DNA from: Mycobacterium sp. 155
GTDB taxonomy: Bacteria > Actinomycetota > Actinomycetes > Mycobacteriales > Mycobacteriaceae
Length of the DNA stretch: 64,000 nt
NCBI RefSeq assembly: GCF_000373905.1
Contig: NZ_KB892705.1
Span: 1,240,001-1,304,000, forward strand
Direction: 5' to 3'
Position numbers and translations under genes: made by a program. The notes under the pieces are model-generated. The model made no database searches. It saw nothing but the letters and a program-made list of their open reading frames with translations, and had not been told where the DNA came from. Shown here piece by piece: positions 1 through 9,019 of the stretch. Positions within the stretch are counted from its first letter, which is position 1, and each line of letters opens with the position of its first letter.

Positions 1-886
1 GCGGCGCGGCAGCCACCGGCGCCAGCTGGGTTCCGTCGGCGTCTCCGGCATCGAGCTGATGACGTAGTGCCCGAGCGAAATCCACGCAGCGTTCGAACCG
101 GTCCTTGGGATTCTTGGCCATGGCTTTGGCCAGCACCGGGTCGAGCGGGGCGAGATCGGGGTGGTTTGCGGCCAGTGCCGGCGGAGCGGATGACAGATGC
201 TGACTGATCACCACGGCGGGGTTGGAATTCTCGAACGGCGGCTTGCCGGTCAGAAGGTGAAAAGCCGTGGCTGCCAGTGCATATTGGTCGGCCCGTCCAT
301 CCAGGTGATGTCCCAGCAGCTGTTCGGGGGCGGCATAGGCCACGGTGCCGACGGTCATGTTGGTCGCGGTCAGCCCGCTGGCCTCATTGGCATAGCGCGC
401 AATACCGAAGTCGGCCAACAGGATCCGCTGTTCGTCGGGAGCTGGTTGGGCGAGCAGGATATTCGCGGGCTTGACGTCGCGGTGCAACAGATCGCGTTGA
501 TGGGCGTAGTCGAGCGCCTCGGCCACTGCGGAGATGATCTCGCACACCTGATCCTTGGGCATACCGCTGAGGTGCCGCTCTCGCAGTGCCTTGGCGGCAT
601 CGGTGCCGTCGACGTAATCCATCGAGATCCAGAGCTGCCCCTGGTGCTCGCCGCGGTCGTGGATCGCCACGATGTGCGGATGCCACAGCGACGCGGCGAT
701 GTCGGCTTCCCGGTTGAACCGTTCGCGATATTCGCCGTCGGCGGACACCGCCGTCGGCAACACCTTCAACGCATCCTGCCGAGGCAGCCGCGGATGCTGG
801 GCCAGGTACACCTCGCCCATCCCGCCGGACCCCAACAATCGGACAATCGTGTATCCCGCAAACGTCGCACCAGGGGCCAGCGGCAT
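1..886 (-). CDS. Ser/Thr protein kinase, PknF-like (3' end cut by window edge)
   Basis: Partial gene: the ATG at 886 opens a frame that stays open to the window edge, so about 295 residues of the N-terminal kinase domain are seen and the membrane and extracellular part is missing. Eukaryotic-type kinase landmarks are in order: glycine loop GSGGMGEVY (residues about 19-27), the ATP lysine in ALKVL, catalytic [13 protein letters not shown] (in LADFGIAR), a Thr-rich activation loop (TATNMTVGT) and APE. The start [15 protein letters not shown] is the typical opening of mycobacterial PknF/PknJ-type kinases. Family knowledge: these are membrane kinases that autophosphorylate on activation-loop threonines. 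Which Pkn orthologue this is cannot be settled without the extracellular domain. Confidence 0.9.
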   Translation of the reverse strand, partial: MPLAPGATFAGYTIVRLLGSGGMGEVYLAQHPRLPRQDALKVLPTAVSADGEYRERFNREADIAASLWHPHIVAIHDRGEHQGQLWISMDYVDGTDAAKALRERHLSGMPKDQVCEIISAVAEALDYAHQRDLLHRDVKPANILLAQPAPDEQRILLADFGIARYANEASGLTATNMTVGTVAYAAPEQLLGHHLDGRADQYALAATAFHLLTGKPPFENSNPAVVISQHLSSAPPALAANHPDLAPLDPVLAKAMAKNPKDRFERCVDFARALRHQLDAGDADGTQLAPVAAAP

Positions 887-983
887 GCGCGGAATAGTAC
901 CGTCGCGCCCTACGGATCGGGCGTGAGATGGCCACCCTCTCCGGCCCGTGACACGCAGGTCAGGGTGTCGCCGGCGTCGCGGA

Positions 984-1409
984 TTAGCCCGCCGGGGTTC
1001 CCGCGCCCGGTGCGCCGGCGATCGGAACCACCGGTGTCGGCGTCACTGTGGTCACGCCGTTGGAGCCCACGTGCGGGGCACCCGGCGCCCCGCCTGAGCT
1101 CTGGGTCTCTTGCAGCTGTTCCAACGCGTGCTCGGTGCAGTCCAGCGTCAGCAGCATCCGGCCCTGAGAGGTGACCTTCTGGGCGTCCACGAGGCACTGG
1201 GACTGCGGCAATGCGCTGCCGAACGACCCGCCGAAGTACGCCTTGACACCCTGGCTCTTGAGAATCTGCAGCGCCTTCATGTACGGCTCGCCGACGACGT
1301 TGACCGCGGCGCCGGAATTGGGCTGCGAGGCCGCGGTGCCCGCGCCGAACAGGGTGATCGCGCCGGCAGCGGCGAGTCCACCACCGAGCACAAGAAGCTG
1401 CTTGTTCAC
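984..1409 (-). CDS. Small secreted protein of unknown function
   Basis: A 141-residue product. The GTG at 1409 is chosen because it begins a clean signal peptide ([11 protein letters not shown], then a hydrophobic Ala/Gly-rich core ending near TAASQP); upstream in-frame extension to 1499 lacks that feature. The mature part contains [20 protein letters not shown], which resembles one PASTA-like repeat (a short beta-alpha unit that reads sequential phrases such as 'A..iL...G'), followed by two cysteines (QCLV and LDCT) that could form a disulfide, and a Gly/Pro/Thr-rich tail. It lies 97 bp upstream of the kinase on the same strand, so co-transcription is possible. I do not recognise a named function; the PASTA resemblance is an inference from pattern only. 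Confidence 0.65.
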   Translation of the reverse strand: MNKQLLVLGGGLAAAGAITLFGAGTAASQPNSGAAVNVVGEPYMKALQILKSQGVKAYFGGSFGSALPQSQCLVDAQKVTSQGRMLLTLDCTEHALEQLQETQSSGGAPGAPHVGSNGVTTVTPTPVVPIAGAPGAGTPAG

Positions 1410-1491
1410 GTCAAGTCTCCGAACGTTCGGGTTGAGCTGCGAACATATCGCAGCTGTGACGATTGTGAAACCGTTGCAGCGTCGTCTGGTG

Positions 1492-3621
1492 TTACACACG
1501 CGACTGCACCAGCGCCGCCATCAGGTCGCAGAGAGTCGCCGCCCGGGCATTGCCGAACACGTCTTCGACGAGTAGGCGACGGCCGTCGGGGCCACCGAGC
1601 GGTACGCGCCAGTTGGGGTATTCGTCAGTGGTGCCTGGCTGATTTTGCGTGCGGAATTCGCCTACCGCGTCGGCCAGCGACAACGTCAACAATTTGGACG
1701 GGGTCAGCCCCAGATAGCGGTACAGCGCCGTCACGATCTCTTCGGGACCGGCCTCGGCGTCAAGTAGGCCGACCCGGCGCAGCTCGGCGAACCATGCATC
1801 CTGCGCGGCCTGGTCCTCGGCCAGCTCGACTTCGATAGGCCGCGTGAGCAGGCCGAGTTCCTGACGTAGCCGCACGTGGTCGCCGGCCAGATATCCGGCG
1901 GTCGGCGGCAGGTCATGTGTCGTGACCGAGGACAGGCAGTACTCGCGCCAGCGTTCGGCGGGCAGCGGCGCGCCGCTGTCGTCGCCCTCGAACCAGAGGA
2001 TGGAGGTGCCGAACAGGCCGCGGTCGCGCAGATAATCGCGCACCCACGGCTCGACGGTGCCGAGGTCCTCGCCGACGATGACAGCCCCGGCGCGGTGCGC
2101 CTCCAGCGCGATGATGCCGATCATCGCGTCGTGGTGATAGCGCACGTAGGTGCCTTCCGTGGGGGCCGCGCCCTTGGGAATCCACCACAGCCGGAACATG
2201 CCGATGATGTGGTCGATGCGCAGGCCACCCGCGTGCCGTAACGCCATGGAGACCAGCGCGCGGAACGGTTCGTAGGCCTGCTCGGCGAGCCGGTCCGGCC
2301 GCCACGGCGGCTGCGACCAGTCCTGACCGAGCTGGTTGAACTCATCGGGCGGTGCGCCCGCCGTGACGCCCAGCGCCATCACGTCCTGAAGGGCCCAGGC
2401 GTCGGCACCGTCGGGGTCGACGCCCACCGCCAGATCACCCATGATTCCCAGCGCCATCCCGGCCTGCACCGCGGTGGCCTGGGCGGCGGTCAGCTGGCAG
2501 TCGAGCTGCCACTGCAGCCAGCGGTAGAAATCGACGGCTGCGGGATTGGCGGCCGCGAACGCCGCGACCTCGGGGTTGTGCGGATGCTGCAACTCGATGG
2601 GCCAGTTGTGCCAGTCGTGCCCGTGTTTTTCGGTCAGCGCGCACCAGATCGCGAAATCGTCGAGCGCGCGTCCCTCCCTGGCCCGGTACGCGGTGTAGGC
2701 CAGCTCGCGGCCGGCCGACCGGGGTACGCGGTACACCTGCTTCAGCGCGGCCGATTTGGCCTCCCACGCGCTGTTGCGATCGATCAGCTCGCGGCGCCGG
2801 GCCCGCTCGGCGATGTCTACCTGCAGTTTGCGGATACGGCCGCGGTGGCGCGCGTCGGCGTACTCGGGGATGGCTTCGACCCGCAGATACAACGGGTTGA
2901 CGAAGCGGCGCGATGTGGGCAGGTACGGAGACGGCTCCATCGGAGGAGTCGGTGCGGCTGCGTGCAGTGGGTTGACCAGGATGAAATCGGCGTCGTGGGC
3001 AGCGGCTGACCACACAGCGAGATCGGTTAGATCGGTGAGGTCGCCGGCACCCCAGGAGTTCTGCGACGAGACGCTGTACAGCTGCACCGAGACCCCCCAG
3101 CCGCGCCGGTCACCGAGCCGGGGCGGCAGGGTCAGCGTGGCAGGGGAGATCACCACGGGTGTCTCGGTATGGAAGTTCCCGGCCGCGAGGTGCAGTCGGT
3201 GATAACCAAGCGGAAGATCGGCCGGTAGTTCGAAGGTGGCCTCACCGACGAGGCGGTCACCGAGATCGAACGGGGGGCGATTGTTCTCCAGCTGGTGCAA
3301 CCCGGTTCGCGTGCTGCCGTCCTCCAGGCGCAGCGTCACGTCGACGGGGTCGCCATGGGTCACATGGACCCAGAACGCCGTAGACCACCCGGCTCGGCCG
3401 ATGACGATCGGCGGCAGCGAACGCTGCCAATAGCTGCGCTCGTGGTCGCTCACCGCGGCGGCGCGGTCCTGTTCGGTCCCGGCTGCCACCCCCAACGCCT
3501 CCAGCACCGCCACCAGCGTCGATTCGGACACCGTGGTCCGGCGTCCGGTCCAGTCGTGGTACTCGGTGGCGACGCCGTAGCGCCGGGCCAGCTCCACCAG
3601 GGTCTGCGGCAATCCAGTCAT
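1492..3621 (-). CDS. malQ: 4-alpha-glucanotransferase (amylomaltase)
   Basis: GH77 enzyme that transfers alpha-1,4-glucan segments between maltodextrins in the cytoplasm; orthologue of Rv1781c. With the ATG at 3621 the protein has 709 residues, the size of the long actinobacterial MalQ that carries an extra N-terminal domain of about 150 residues. GH77 signatures are visible: SWGAGDLTDL, the nucleophile region ALRIDHIIGMFR, the acid/base region VIVGEDLGTVE and the SSVTTHDLPPTAGY stretch. Start is uncertain: a GTG at 3660 and an ATG at 3639 are in frame, and the codons between belong to an 18-bp tandem repeat, so the innermost ATG (MTGLPQTLVEL) is preferred because family similarity begins there. 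The gene points away from the following MFS gene. Confidence 0.95.
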   Translation of the reverse strand: MTGLPQTLVELARRYGVATEYHDWTGRRTTVSESTLVAVLEALGVAAGTEQDRAAAVSDHERSYWQRSLPPIVIGRAGWSTAFWVHVTHGDPVDVTLRLEDGSTRTGLHQLENNRPPFDLGDRLVGEATFELPADLPLGYHRLHLAAGNFHTETPVVISPATLTLPPRLGDRRGWGVSVQLYSVSSQNSWGAGDLTDLTDLAVWSAAAHDADFILVNPLHAAAPTPPMEPSPYLPTSRRFVNPLYLRVEAIPEYADARHRGRIRKLQVDIAERARRRELIDRNSAWEAKSAALKQVYRVPRSAGRELAYTAYRAREGRALDDFAIWCALTEKHGHDWHNWPIELQHPHNPEVAAFAAANPAAVDFYRWLQWQLDCQLTAAQATAVQAGMALGIMGDLAVGVDPDGADAWALQDVMALGVTAGAPPDEFNQLGQDWSQPPWRPDRLAEQAYEPFRALVSMALRHAGGLRIDHIIGMFRLWWIPKGAAPTEGTYVRYHHDAMIGIIALEAHRAGAVIVGEDLGTVEPWVRDYLRDRGLFGTSILWFEGDDSGAPLPAERWREYCLSSVTTHDLPPTAGYLAGDHVRLRQELGLLTRPIEVELAEDQAAQDAWFAELRRVGLLDAEAGPEEIVTALYRYLGLTPSKLLTLSLADAVGEFRTQNQPGTTDEYPNWRVPLGGPDGRRLLVEDVFGNARAATLCDLMAALVQSRV

Positions 3622-3654
3622 GGTGCCATCTTGGTGCATGGTGCCATCTTGGTT
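3619..3654. repeat. 18-bp tandem duplication spanning the malQ start
   Basis: Two adjacent copies (3619-3636 and 3637-3654), 17 of 18 bases identical, unit CATGGTGCCATCTTGGTG on the plus strand. Each copy carries an ATG in the malQ frame, so the gene has two possible ATG starts 18 bp apart plus a GTG at 3660. Confidence 0.85.
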
Positions 3655-3813
3655 GTCCACAGCCCGATCGCGTCAGTCGACATCGCGGATCAGCAGGTCC
3701 ACGGAGGCCCCGAACCGCTACCCGGTCAACGAGGCGGCGCATCCCGCCGACCTGCGGCGGGTCGGCGATCGGTTGGTGTCTACCGCCGTCTGACGGGCGG
3801 TATCGTCGCCGAA

Positions 3814-5028
3814 GTGGTTTCGGTACGGGTCGATTCGGCCCCACTGCTACGGGCCCGCGTCGCCGTCGGGTCGCTGTTCTTGACCAACGGGGCGATCTTC
3901 GCCAATCTGGTGCCCCACTATCCGCAGATCAAGGCTGACCTGCAGTTGAGCAACGCCGCCTACGGCGCTACCGTGGCGGCGTTCTCGGCCGGTGCGCTGG
4001 TCGCCGGCCTGGCCGCAGGCGTGCTGATCCGGCGCTACCGGTCGGCCCGGGTCGCCGTGGTCGCCACAGTTGCGCTGGCGGTTCTCGTGGTCGTTGCGGC
4101 GGTGACGCACAGCGCGGCCGTGCTGGCCGCTGCGCTGTTCCTGGGTGGCGCCTGCGACGCGATCACCGATGTGGCTCAGAACGCCCACGGCCTGCGGGTG
4201 CAGCGCGCCTATGGCCGGTCCATCATCAACTCGTTCCATGCGGTGTGGGCGGTCGGGGCAATACTCGGAGGACTGACCGGCGCCGCGGTGATCGCCCTCG
4301 GTGTGCCGCGCGGCACCCACCTCGCGGTGGTGGCGGTGATGGTCTGCGCAGTGGTCCTCGTCGCCGACCGCTTCCTGCTCGCAGGGAACGATCATGAGGA
4401 TCACCCCGCTGTGCGGGCCCGTGCGGTAAACCGGCCGGGCACCGGCGTCTACCTGACCCTGCTGGCGCTGGTCGTGATCGCCATCGCAGGGGCGACCGTG
4501 GAGGATGCCGGAAGCTCCTGGGCCACGCTATACCTGCGGGACACCCTGCAGGCGCCCTCGGCTGTCGCCGCGTTCGGTTACATCGCGGTAGTCGGATTCA
4601 TGTTCGTGGGCCGTCTGTTCGGGGACCGGTTGGTCGACCGGTTCGGCGAGCGGTCCGTGGTGCGCGCCGGTGGCCTCGTCACGGCCGCGGGAATGGGCGC
4701 TGCGCTCGCGTTCCCCAGCGTGCCCGCGACGATTGCAGGTTTCGCGGCTGCCGGGCTGGGGGTAGCCACCCTGATCCCGGCCGCCATGCACGGTGCCGAC
4801 CAGTTGCCCGGATTGCGGCCGGGCACGGGGCTGACGGCGGTGACGTGGCTGATGCGGGTGGGGTTCTTCGGTGCGCCGTTGCTGGTCGGCGTCGTCGCCG
4901 ATGCCGCCGGACTACGTGTCGGCCTGCTCATCGTGCCGGTGGCCGGCGTGCTGGTGATGGCGCTGGCCGGGGCGTTGGGCAGCACTCACGACGTGCTCAG
5001 TGTGCCGCAGTTGCCAGCTCGATCGTGA
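3814..5028 (+). CDS. MFS transporter
   Basis: A 404-residue polytopic membrane protein with about 12 hydrophobic segments in the layout of the major facilitator superfamily. The loop between helices 2 and 3 reads AGVLIRRYRSARV, a loose version of the family's G-x-x-x-D-R-x-G-R-R motif, and a second copy appears after helix 8 as GRLFGDRLVDRFGER, which is close to consensus. The GTG at 3814 is selected because hydrophobic sequence starts about 15 residues later; the open frame extends upstream to 3295 but that part is antisense to malQ. The stop lies inside the end of the convergent SMR gene, so the two genes overlap tail to tail by 32 bp. Substrate unknown; sugar or drug export are both possible for this branch. 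Confidence 0.8.
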   Translation: MVSVRVDSAPLLRARVAVGSLFLTNGAIFANLVPHYPQIKADLQLSNAAYGATVAAFSAGALVAGLAAGVLIRRYRSARVAVVATVALAVLVVVAAVTHSAAVLAAALFLGGACDAITDVAQNAHGLRVQRAYGRSIINSFHAVWAVGAILGGLTGAAVIALGVPRGTHLAVVAVMVCAVVLVADRFLLAGNDHEDHPAVRARAVNRPGTGVYLTLLALVVIAIAGATVEDAGSSWATLYLRDTLQAPSAVAAFGYIAVVGFMFVGRLFGDRLVDRFGERSVVRAGGLVTAAGMGAALAFPSVPATIAGFAAAGLGVATLIPAAMHGADQLPGLRPGTGLTAVTWLMRVGFFGAPLLVGVVADAAGLRVGLLIVPVAGVLVMALAGALGSTHDVLSVPQLPARS

Positions 5029-5323
5029 ACACGCCCGACACGATGAGCGCGATGCCGATCATCATGACGGGCGTGAGGGCCTCGTGGAACAAGAACCTGG
5101 CAGCGACGGCGACCAGGGCCACGCCACATGCGGTCCAGATGCCGTAAGCGATGCCGACGGGGATGCCCAACGACAACGCGAACCACAACAAGGTGAAGGA
5201 CACCACGTACCCGAGCGATACCGGCAGGATCCAGGCCTTGCGGCGAAATCCATCTGATGCCCGCAGCGCCAGGGTCGCCAACACCTCGCACAGAATCGCG
5301 CCGCTCAGCACCACCCACATCAT
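4997..5323 (-). CDS. SMR-family exporter subunit (second of a pair)
   Basis: A 108-residue, four-helix small multidrug resistance protein. The key helix-1 glutamate is kept in ILCEVLATLALRAS, and helix 3 carries the PVGIAYGIWTACG motif. The ATG at 5323 overlaps the stop of the upstream SMR gene as ATGA, which implies translational coupling and a heterodimer, as in EbrAB- or YkkCD-type pairs (family knowledge). The two proteins have clearly diverged. The 3' end overlaps the convergent MFS gene. No guanidine riboswitch features were seen upstream of the pair, so guanidinium export is not supported by context; quaternary ammonium or dye export is equally possible. Confidence 0.9.
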   Translation of the reverse strand: MMWVVLSGAILCEVLATLALRASDGFRRKAWILPVSLGYVVSFTLLWFALSLGIPVGIAYGIWTACGVALVAVAARFLFHEALTPVMMIGIALIVSGVFTIELATAAH

Positions 5324-5655
5324 CGCTGCGCGTCCTCTGCGGGTGATCCGAGCTCCACGAGCAGTACCCCGGCGATGATCAGGCCGATGCCCGCAGCGAT
5401 CGGCCAGGTGAACGGATCGCCGAACAACGCCGCGGCAAGGACCGCGGTGGTGGCGGTGCCCAGCGCACCCCAGACGCCGTAGGCCACACCGACCGGCATG
5501 CCCGCCCGCAGCACCATGGTCAGTAGCGCGAACGCACCGAGGTAGCCGACAACCACCACGAATATCCAGGCCGCATGGTCCTGGGAGGCTCGTAGTGACA
5601 GGGTGGCCGCGACTTCGGTGGCGATCGCCGCGATCAGCAACGCCCACTTCCGCAC
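5320..5655 (-). CDS. SMR-family exporter subunit (first of a pair)
   Basis: A 111-residue protein starting with GTG at 5655. It has four predicted helices, the conserved glutamate in AIATEVAATLSLRAS and the helix-3 signature PVGVAYGVWGALG. Together with the downstream gene it forms a two-gene operon joined by an ATGA overlap. Both subunits keep the proton/substrate-binding glutamate, so neither looks like a dead partner. Known family role: proton-coupled export of small cations, working as antiparallel dimers in the inner membrane. The short acidic tail (ELGSPAEDAQR) is unique to this subunit. Confidence 0.9.
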   Translation of the reverse strand: MRKWALLIAAIATEVAATLSLRASQDHAAWIFVVVVGYLGAFALLTMVLRAGMPVGVAYGVWGALGTATTAVLAAALFGDPFTWPIAAGIGLIIAGVLLVELGSPAEDAQR

Positions 5656-5765
5656 CGCACCAACCTAGCGAAAGGTCGGTGTCCTAGAGAACGAGGCCCA
5701 GTCGGGGTTCATCGCCCAGTCGGTGGCAGTACGTTGGCAGTCGTCGCATCATCGAGGAGCCGGTC

Positions 5766-7328
5766 ATGTCCGAACCCACCGTTGCCGCCGACGGCCCGGT
5801 GGTCGACACCACCTACGGACCGGTGCGCGGAACCGATGACCGAACGGTCAAGGTGTGGCAGGGAATTCGATACGCCGCCGCCCCGGTAGGAGAGTTGCGT
5901 TGGCGCGCACCCGAACCGCCTCGGCCATGGCAGGAAGTCGCCGATGCCACCGCGGTGGGCCCGGTCTGCCCGCAACTTGTCGATCCACGGATTCCGATCG
6001 ATCTCGGTGGGCCCCAGGCCGAGGACAGCCTGGTGCTCAATGTCTGGGCGCCTGCGGATGCCGAGCCGGGGGACGGTAGACCGGTGATGGTGTGGGCTCA
6101 TGGCGGGGCGTACGTCCTGGGCTCGGCCAGTCAACCGCTGTACCGGGGCCAGATGCTGGCCGCCGAGGGCGACGTGGTCGTTGTCACCGTCAACTACCGG
6201 CTGGGTGCTTTCGGATTCCTCGACCTGACCGAATTGAGCACAGCCGGTATACGTTTCGACACCAATCTGGGTCTGCGCGACGTGCTGTGCGCCCTACGCT
6301 GGGTGCGCGACAACATCGCCGCATTCGGTGGTGACCCGGACCGCGTCACCCTGTTCGGTGAATCGGCAGGCGGTGGCATCGTCACCACGCTGCTGGCCAG
6401 CCCGGCTGCCGGGGGTCTGTTCAACGCGGCGATTGCCCAGAGTTCCCCGGTCACCTCGATCTACGACGCCGAACGGTCCCGCCGGGTGGCACGTCAGGTT
6501 CTCGACGGGCTGGGCATCGCTCCCGACGACGTCGGACGGATGGCTCAGGTGCCGGTCTCGGCCGTGCTCTCGGTCTCCCGGCGGATGTTCAACTTGGTGC
6601 CGGAACAGATGCCGGGCACGTTGGCATTCGCTCCTATCGTCGACGGCGACGTGGTGCCGGACTATCCGGTGAAGCTGGCGCGCGAGGGCCGCACACTCCC
6701 GGTGCCATTGATCATCGGGACCAACAAGCACGAGGCCGCGTTGTTCCGCTGGATGAAGTCGCCGCTGATGCCAATCACCCCGGAAGCTATCCGGGCGATG
6801 TTCGACGGTATCGCCGCCGAGCAGCCCGGATTGTCGCTGCCGACGGAGGCCCAGATCGCCGCTGCGTATTCGGGCCTGCGTACCAAGGCCCGCGGTATGG
6901 GTGTGGCCCGCGACATCGGATTTCGGATGCCGTCGCTGTGGTTCGCCGACGGGCACAGTGCCGTGGCACCCGTCTATTTCTACCGATTCGACTTCGCCAC
7001 CCCGATGTTGCGGCTACTGCGACTCGGTGCCGCACACGCCACCGAGCTGCCCTTCGTGTGGGGCAATCTGGTTGCCGGTCCCAAGGACCCGACGTTCAAG
7101 CTGGGTGGGCTCAAGCACGGTCGGGCGGTGTCGGAGCGCATCCGCCGCCGCTGGACCAACTTCGCCACCACCGGTGCACCCGCAGGTGCCGCCGGGGAGC
7201 CGGTGTGGCGCCCGTACCGGCGCGACGACCGTGCGGTCCTGTTGATCGACAAGCAGGACAAGACGGTCGCCGACCCGGACCGTGACCTTCGTACGGCCTG
7301 GGGCGACGAGGTGCTGAACTTCCGCTGA
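5766..7328 (+). CDS. Type-B carboxylesterase
   Basis: A 520-residue alpha/beta hydrolase of the carboxylesterase/cholinesterase family. The nucleophile elbow is FGESAGGG (Ser near residue 203), the oxyanion segment is WAHGGAYVLGS, and the N-terminal signature GIRYAAAPVGELRWRAPEP is the usual family opening. The C-terminal catalytic His is likely in GAAHATELPFVWG. No signal peptide is seen, so it is cytosolic. The ATG at 5766 has a GAGGAG-type ribosome site at about 5753. It is divergent from the SMR pair. Substrate is not predictable; such enzymes hydrolyse diverse esters and sometimes carbamates. Confidence 0.92.
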   Translation: MSEPTVAADGPVVDTTYGPVRGTDDRTVKVWQGIRYAAAPVGELRWRAPEPPRPWQEVADATAVGPVCPQLVDPRIPIDLGGPQAEDSLVLNVWAPADAEPGDGRPVMVWAHGGAYVLGSASQPLYRGQMLAAEGDVVVVTVNYRLGAFGFLDLTELSTAGIRFDTNLGLRDVLCALRWVRDNIAAFGGDPDRVTLFGESAGGGIVTTLLASPAAGGLFNAAIAQSSPVTSIYDAERSRRVARQVLDGLGIAPDDVGRMAQVPVSAVLSVSRRMFNLVPEQMPGTLAFAPIVDGDVVPDYPVKLAREGRTLPVPLIIGTNKHEAALFRWMKSPLMPITPEAIRAMFDGIAAEQPGLSLPTEAQIAAAYSGLRTKARGMGVARDIGFRMPSLWFADGHSAVAPVYFYRFDFATPMLRLLRLGAAHATELPFVWGNLVAGPKDPTFKLGGLKHGRAVSERIRRRWTNFATTGAPAGAAGEPVWRPYRRDDRAVLLIDKQDKTVADPDRDLRTAWGDEVLNFR

Positions 7329-7612
7329 AGCGTGGCGTTCGGTGGAGCCGATTCGACGTGTGGAAACTGTTGGTGTGCTTAGATTTTGCACCCGGCGCTG
7401 CGGCAGTAACGGAGCAACGGCGGTGGGATCGTGACGTGGATGGCGGGCCGGCTCGGGTGCGTGTTTCGGCTCGCCCGGCTGAGATGTCACTGGGAGTTGG
7501 CCCGCTGTTTCGAATTGCGGTGAGCATAACGCCCCACAAGTAAATCCAAGATCAGTAAGCTCACCCGCAGCCGGGCTCGATCCGGCCGGCCGCGTAGCGA
7601 TAGGGGATCTGA

Positions 7613-8206
7613 GTGGGAGACACACTGACCGAAGGGCAGAAGCTCGAGAAGGGCGGATCGCTCACTTCCAACAACGGCGCATACACCCTGACGCTGCAGG
7701 ATGACGGCAACCTGGTGCTGTACGCGCGTGACCAGGCGGTTTGGTCGACGGAGACCAACGGACAAGACGTCGTGCGCGCCGAGGTGCAGACCGACGGCAA
7801 CTTCGTGCTCTATACGTCGGAGAAGCCAGTGTGGCACACCGACACCAAGGGCAAGAAGAACGTGAAGCTCGTCCTTCAGGACGACCGCAACTTGGTGCTC
7901 TACGCCGCCGACGGACCGGCCTGGTCGTCGAAGACCGACACCACCGAGCCGCCACCCCCGGCCCCTGAAGCCGCCGCGCCCGAGCTGGCCGCGGTCGAAG
8001 AGCCGGCACCCGCACCGGAACCCGAACCCGCCGCCCCGCCGACGGCCCCCGAGCCGCGCACCTACACGGTGGAGTCGGGCGACACGCTGTGGGCGATCGC
8101 CGAGCGGTTCTACGGCGACGGCAACCGCTATCAGGAGATTGCCAACGCCAGCGGCATCGCGAACCCGGATCTGATCAATCCCGGCCAGGTTCTGACGATT
8201 CCCTGA
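7613..8206 (+). CDS. LysM protein with mannose-binding (bulb-type) lectin domain
   Basis: A 197-residue, two-domain protein. Residues about 1-108 form a GNA-like B-lectin domain with three copies of the mannose-site motif Q-x-D-x-N-x-V-x-Y: QDDGNLVLY, QTDGNFVLY and QDDRNLVLY. A Pro/Ala/Glu linker follows, then a C-terminal LysM module (YTVESGDTLWAIAERFYG...NPDLINPGQVLTIP) expected to bind peptidoglycan or related GlcNAc polymers. No signal peptide is visible, although the domains suggest a surface role; a lectin of this same plan is known from M. smegmatis (recalled as MSMEG_3662). GTG start at 7613 preceded by AGGGGA. A strong hairpin follows the stop. Confidence 0.93.
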   Translation: MGDTLTEGQKLEKGGSLTSNNGAYTLTLQDDGNLVLYARDQAVWSTETNGQDVVRAEVQTDGNFVLYTSEKPVWHTDTKGKKNVKLVLQDDRNLVLYAADGPAWSSKTDTTEPPPPAPEAAAPELAAVEEPAPAPEPEPAAPPTAPEPRTYTVESGDTLWAIAERFYGDGNRYQEIANASGIANPDLINPGQVLTIP

Positions 8207-8230
8207 CCTGGCGGACGCCAACGTCCTGAC

Positions 8231-8266
8231 GACGATGGCCCGGACCATTCGGTCCGGGCCATCGTC
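8231..8266 (+). terminator. Strong hairpin after the LysM-lectin gene
   Basis: A perfect 16-bp stem (8231-8246 with 8251-8266) and a 4-base ATTC loop, located 25 bp past the lectin stop. There is no following T tract, which is usual for mycobacterial terminators. It probably insulates the lectin gene from the protease gene downstream. Confidence 0.75.
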
Positions 8267-8314
8267 GTCCGCCGCTAAACTCGGCGGATACCAGACCAGA
8301 TCGGAGGCACTGTC

Positions 8315-9004
8315 GTGCTCCAGCCGTGGCTGCTCCTCTCGCGGGCGTTGCTCGTGGCGGCAACGTCGATATCGGCCTTGGCCTTGTCGTCTGCGCCGGC
8401 TTCCGCCGACCCTGGAGTGTTGGTGTACCCGGGCATGGAGATTCGCCAGGACACCAACGTGTGCACCCTGGGCTTTGTCGATCCGGTGTCCCGGGTGGCC
8501 TACACCGCCGGACATTGTCGGGGTAGTGGTCCGGTGGGTGACCGTGACGGCAACTTCATCGGTCAGCAGATGTCGTTCCAAGACAACACGCCTGACGGCG
8601 CCACGGTTGATACGGATCATGCGATCGCCGATTGGGAGACGATCCAACTGGCGGGCGATGTCGCGGTGAACAACATCCTGCCTGGTGGCCGCATGCTCGT
8701 CGACGACCCGGGCGCGGTGGCGACCCCGGGCCTTCCGGTGTGTCATTTCGGCGTGATCACCGGTGAGAGTTGCGGAAACGTCGAGGCCGTCAACAACGGT
8801 TGGTTCACCATGGCCCACGGTGTGGTCAGCCAGAAGGGCGATTCGGGCGGCCCGGTGTACGTCGTTACGCCGGATGGGCGGGCCGCCATCGTCGGTGTGT
8901 TCAACAGCACCTGGGGGCAGTTCCCGGCCGCGGTGTCATGGCAGAGCGCCAGTGGTCAGGCCCGCGGCATGGTGCAGGCCTCCAGTCAGGTCGATGGCCA
9001 CTGA
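8315..9004 (+). CDS. Secreted S1-family (chymotrypsin-like) serine protease
   Basis: A 229-residue protein with a signal peptide (hydrophobic stretch [19 protein letters not shown], cleavage near ASA-DPG). The catalytic triad is recognisable: His in YTAGHC, Asp in the [10 protein letters not shown] region and Ser in KGDSGGPVY. Two disulfides are possible (CTLG/GHC and VCHFG/ESCGN). The GTG at 8315 follows a GGAGG site. Mature length of about 200 residues suits a compact trypsin-like fold with no propeptide. Mycobacterial relatives are poorly characterised; extracellular protein processing is an inference. Confidence 0.85.
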   Translation: MLQPWLLLSRALLVAATSISALALSSAPASADPGVLVYPGMEIRQDTNVCTLGFVDPVSRVAYTAGHCRGSGPVGDRDGNFIGQQMSFQDNTPDGATVDTDHAIADWETIQLAGDVAVNNILPGGRMLVDDPGAVATPGLPVCHFGVITGESCGNVEAVNNGWFTMAHGVVSQKGDSGGPVYVVTPDGRAAIVGVFNSTWGQFPAAVSWQSASGQARGMVQASSQVDGH

Positions 9005-9019
9005 CGCTTGGCTACGGCG

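Noticed and set aside
5656..5765. Guanidine riboswitch upstream of the SMR pair
   Set aside because: None of the conserved blocks of ykkC-type or mini-ykkC motifs can be found in the 110-bp interval.
7487..8818. 443-codon open frame antisense to the LysM-lectin and protease
   Set aside because: Runs through two genes on the other strand with clear domains; no support.
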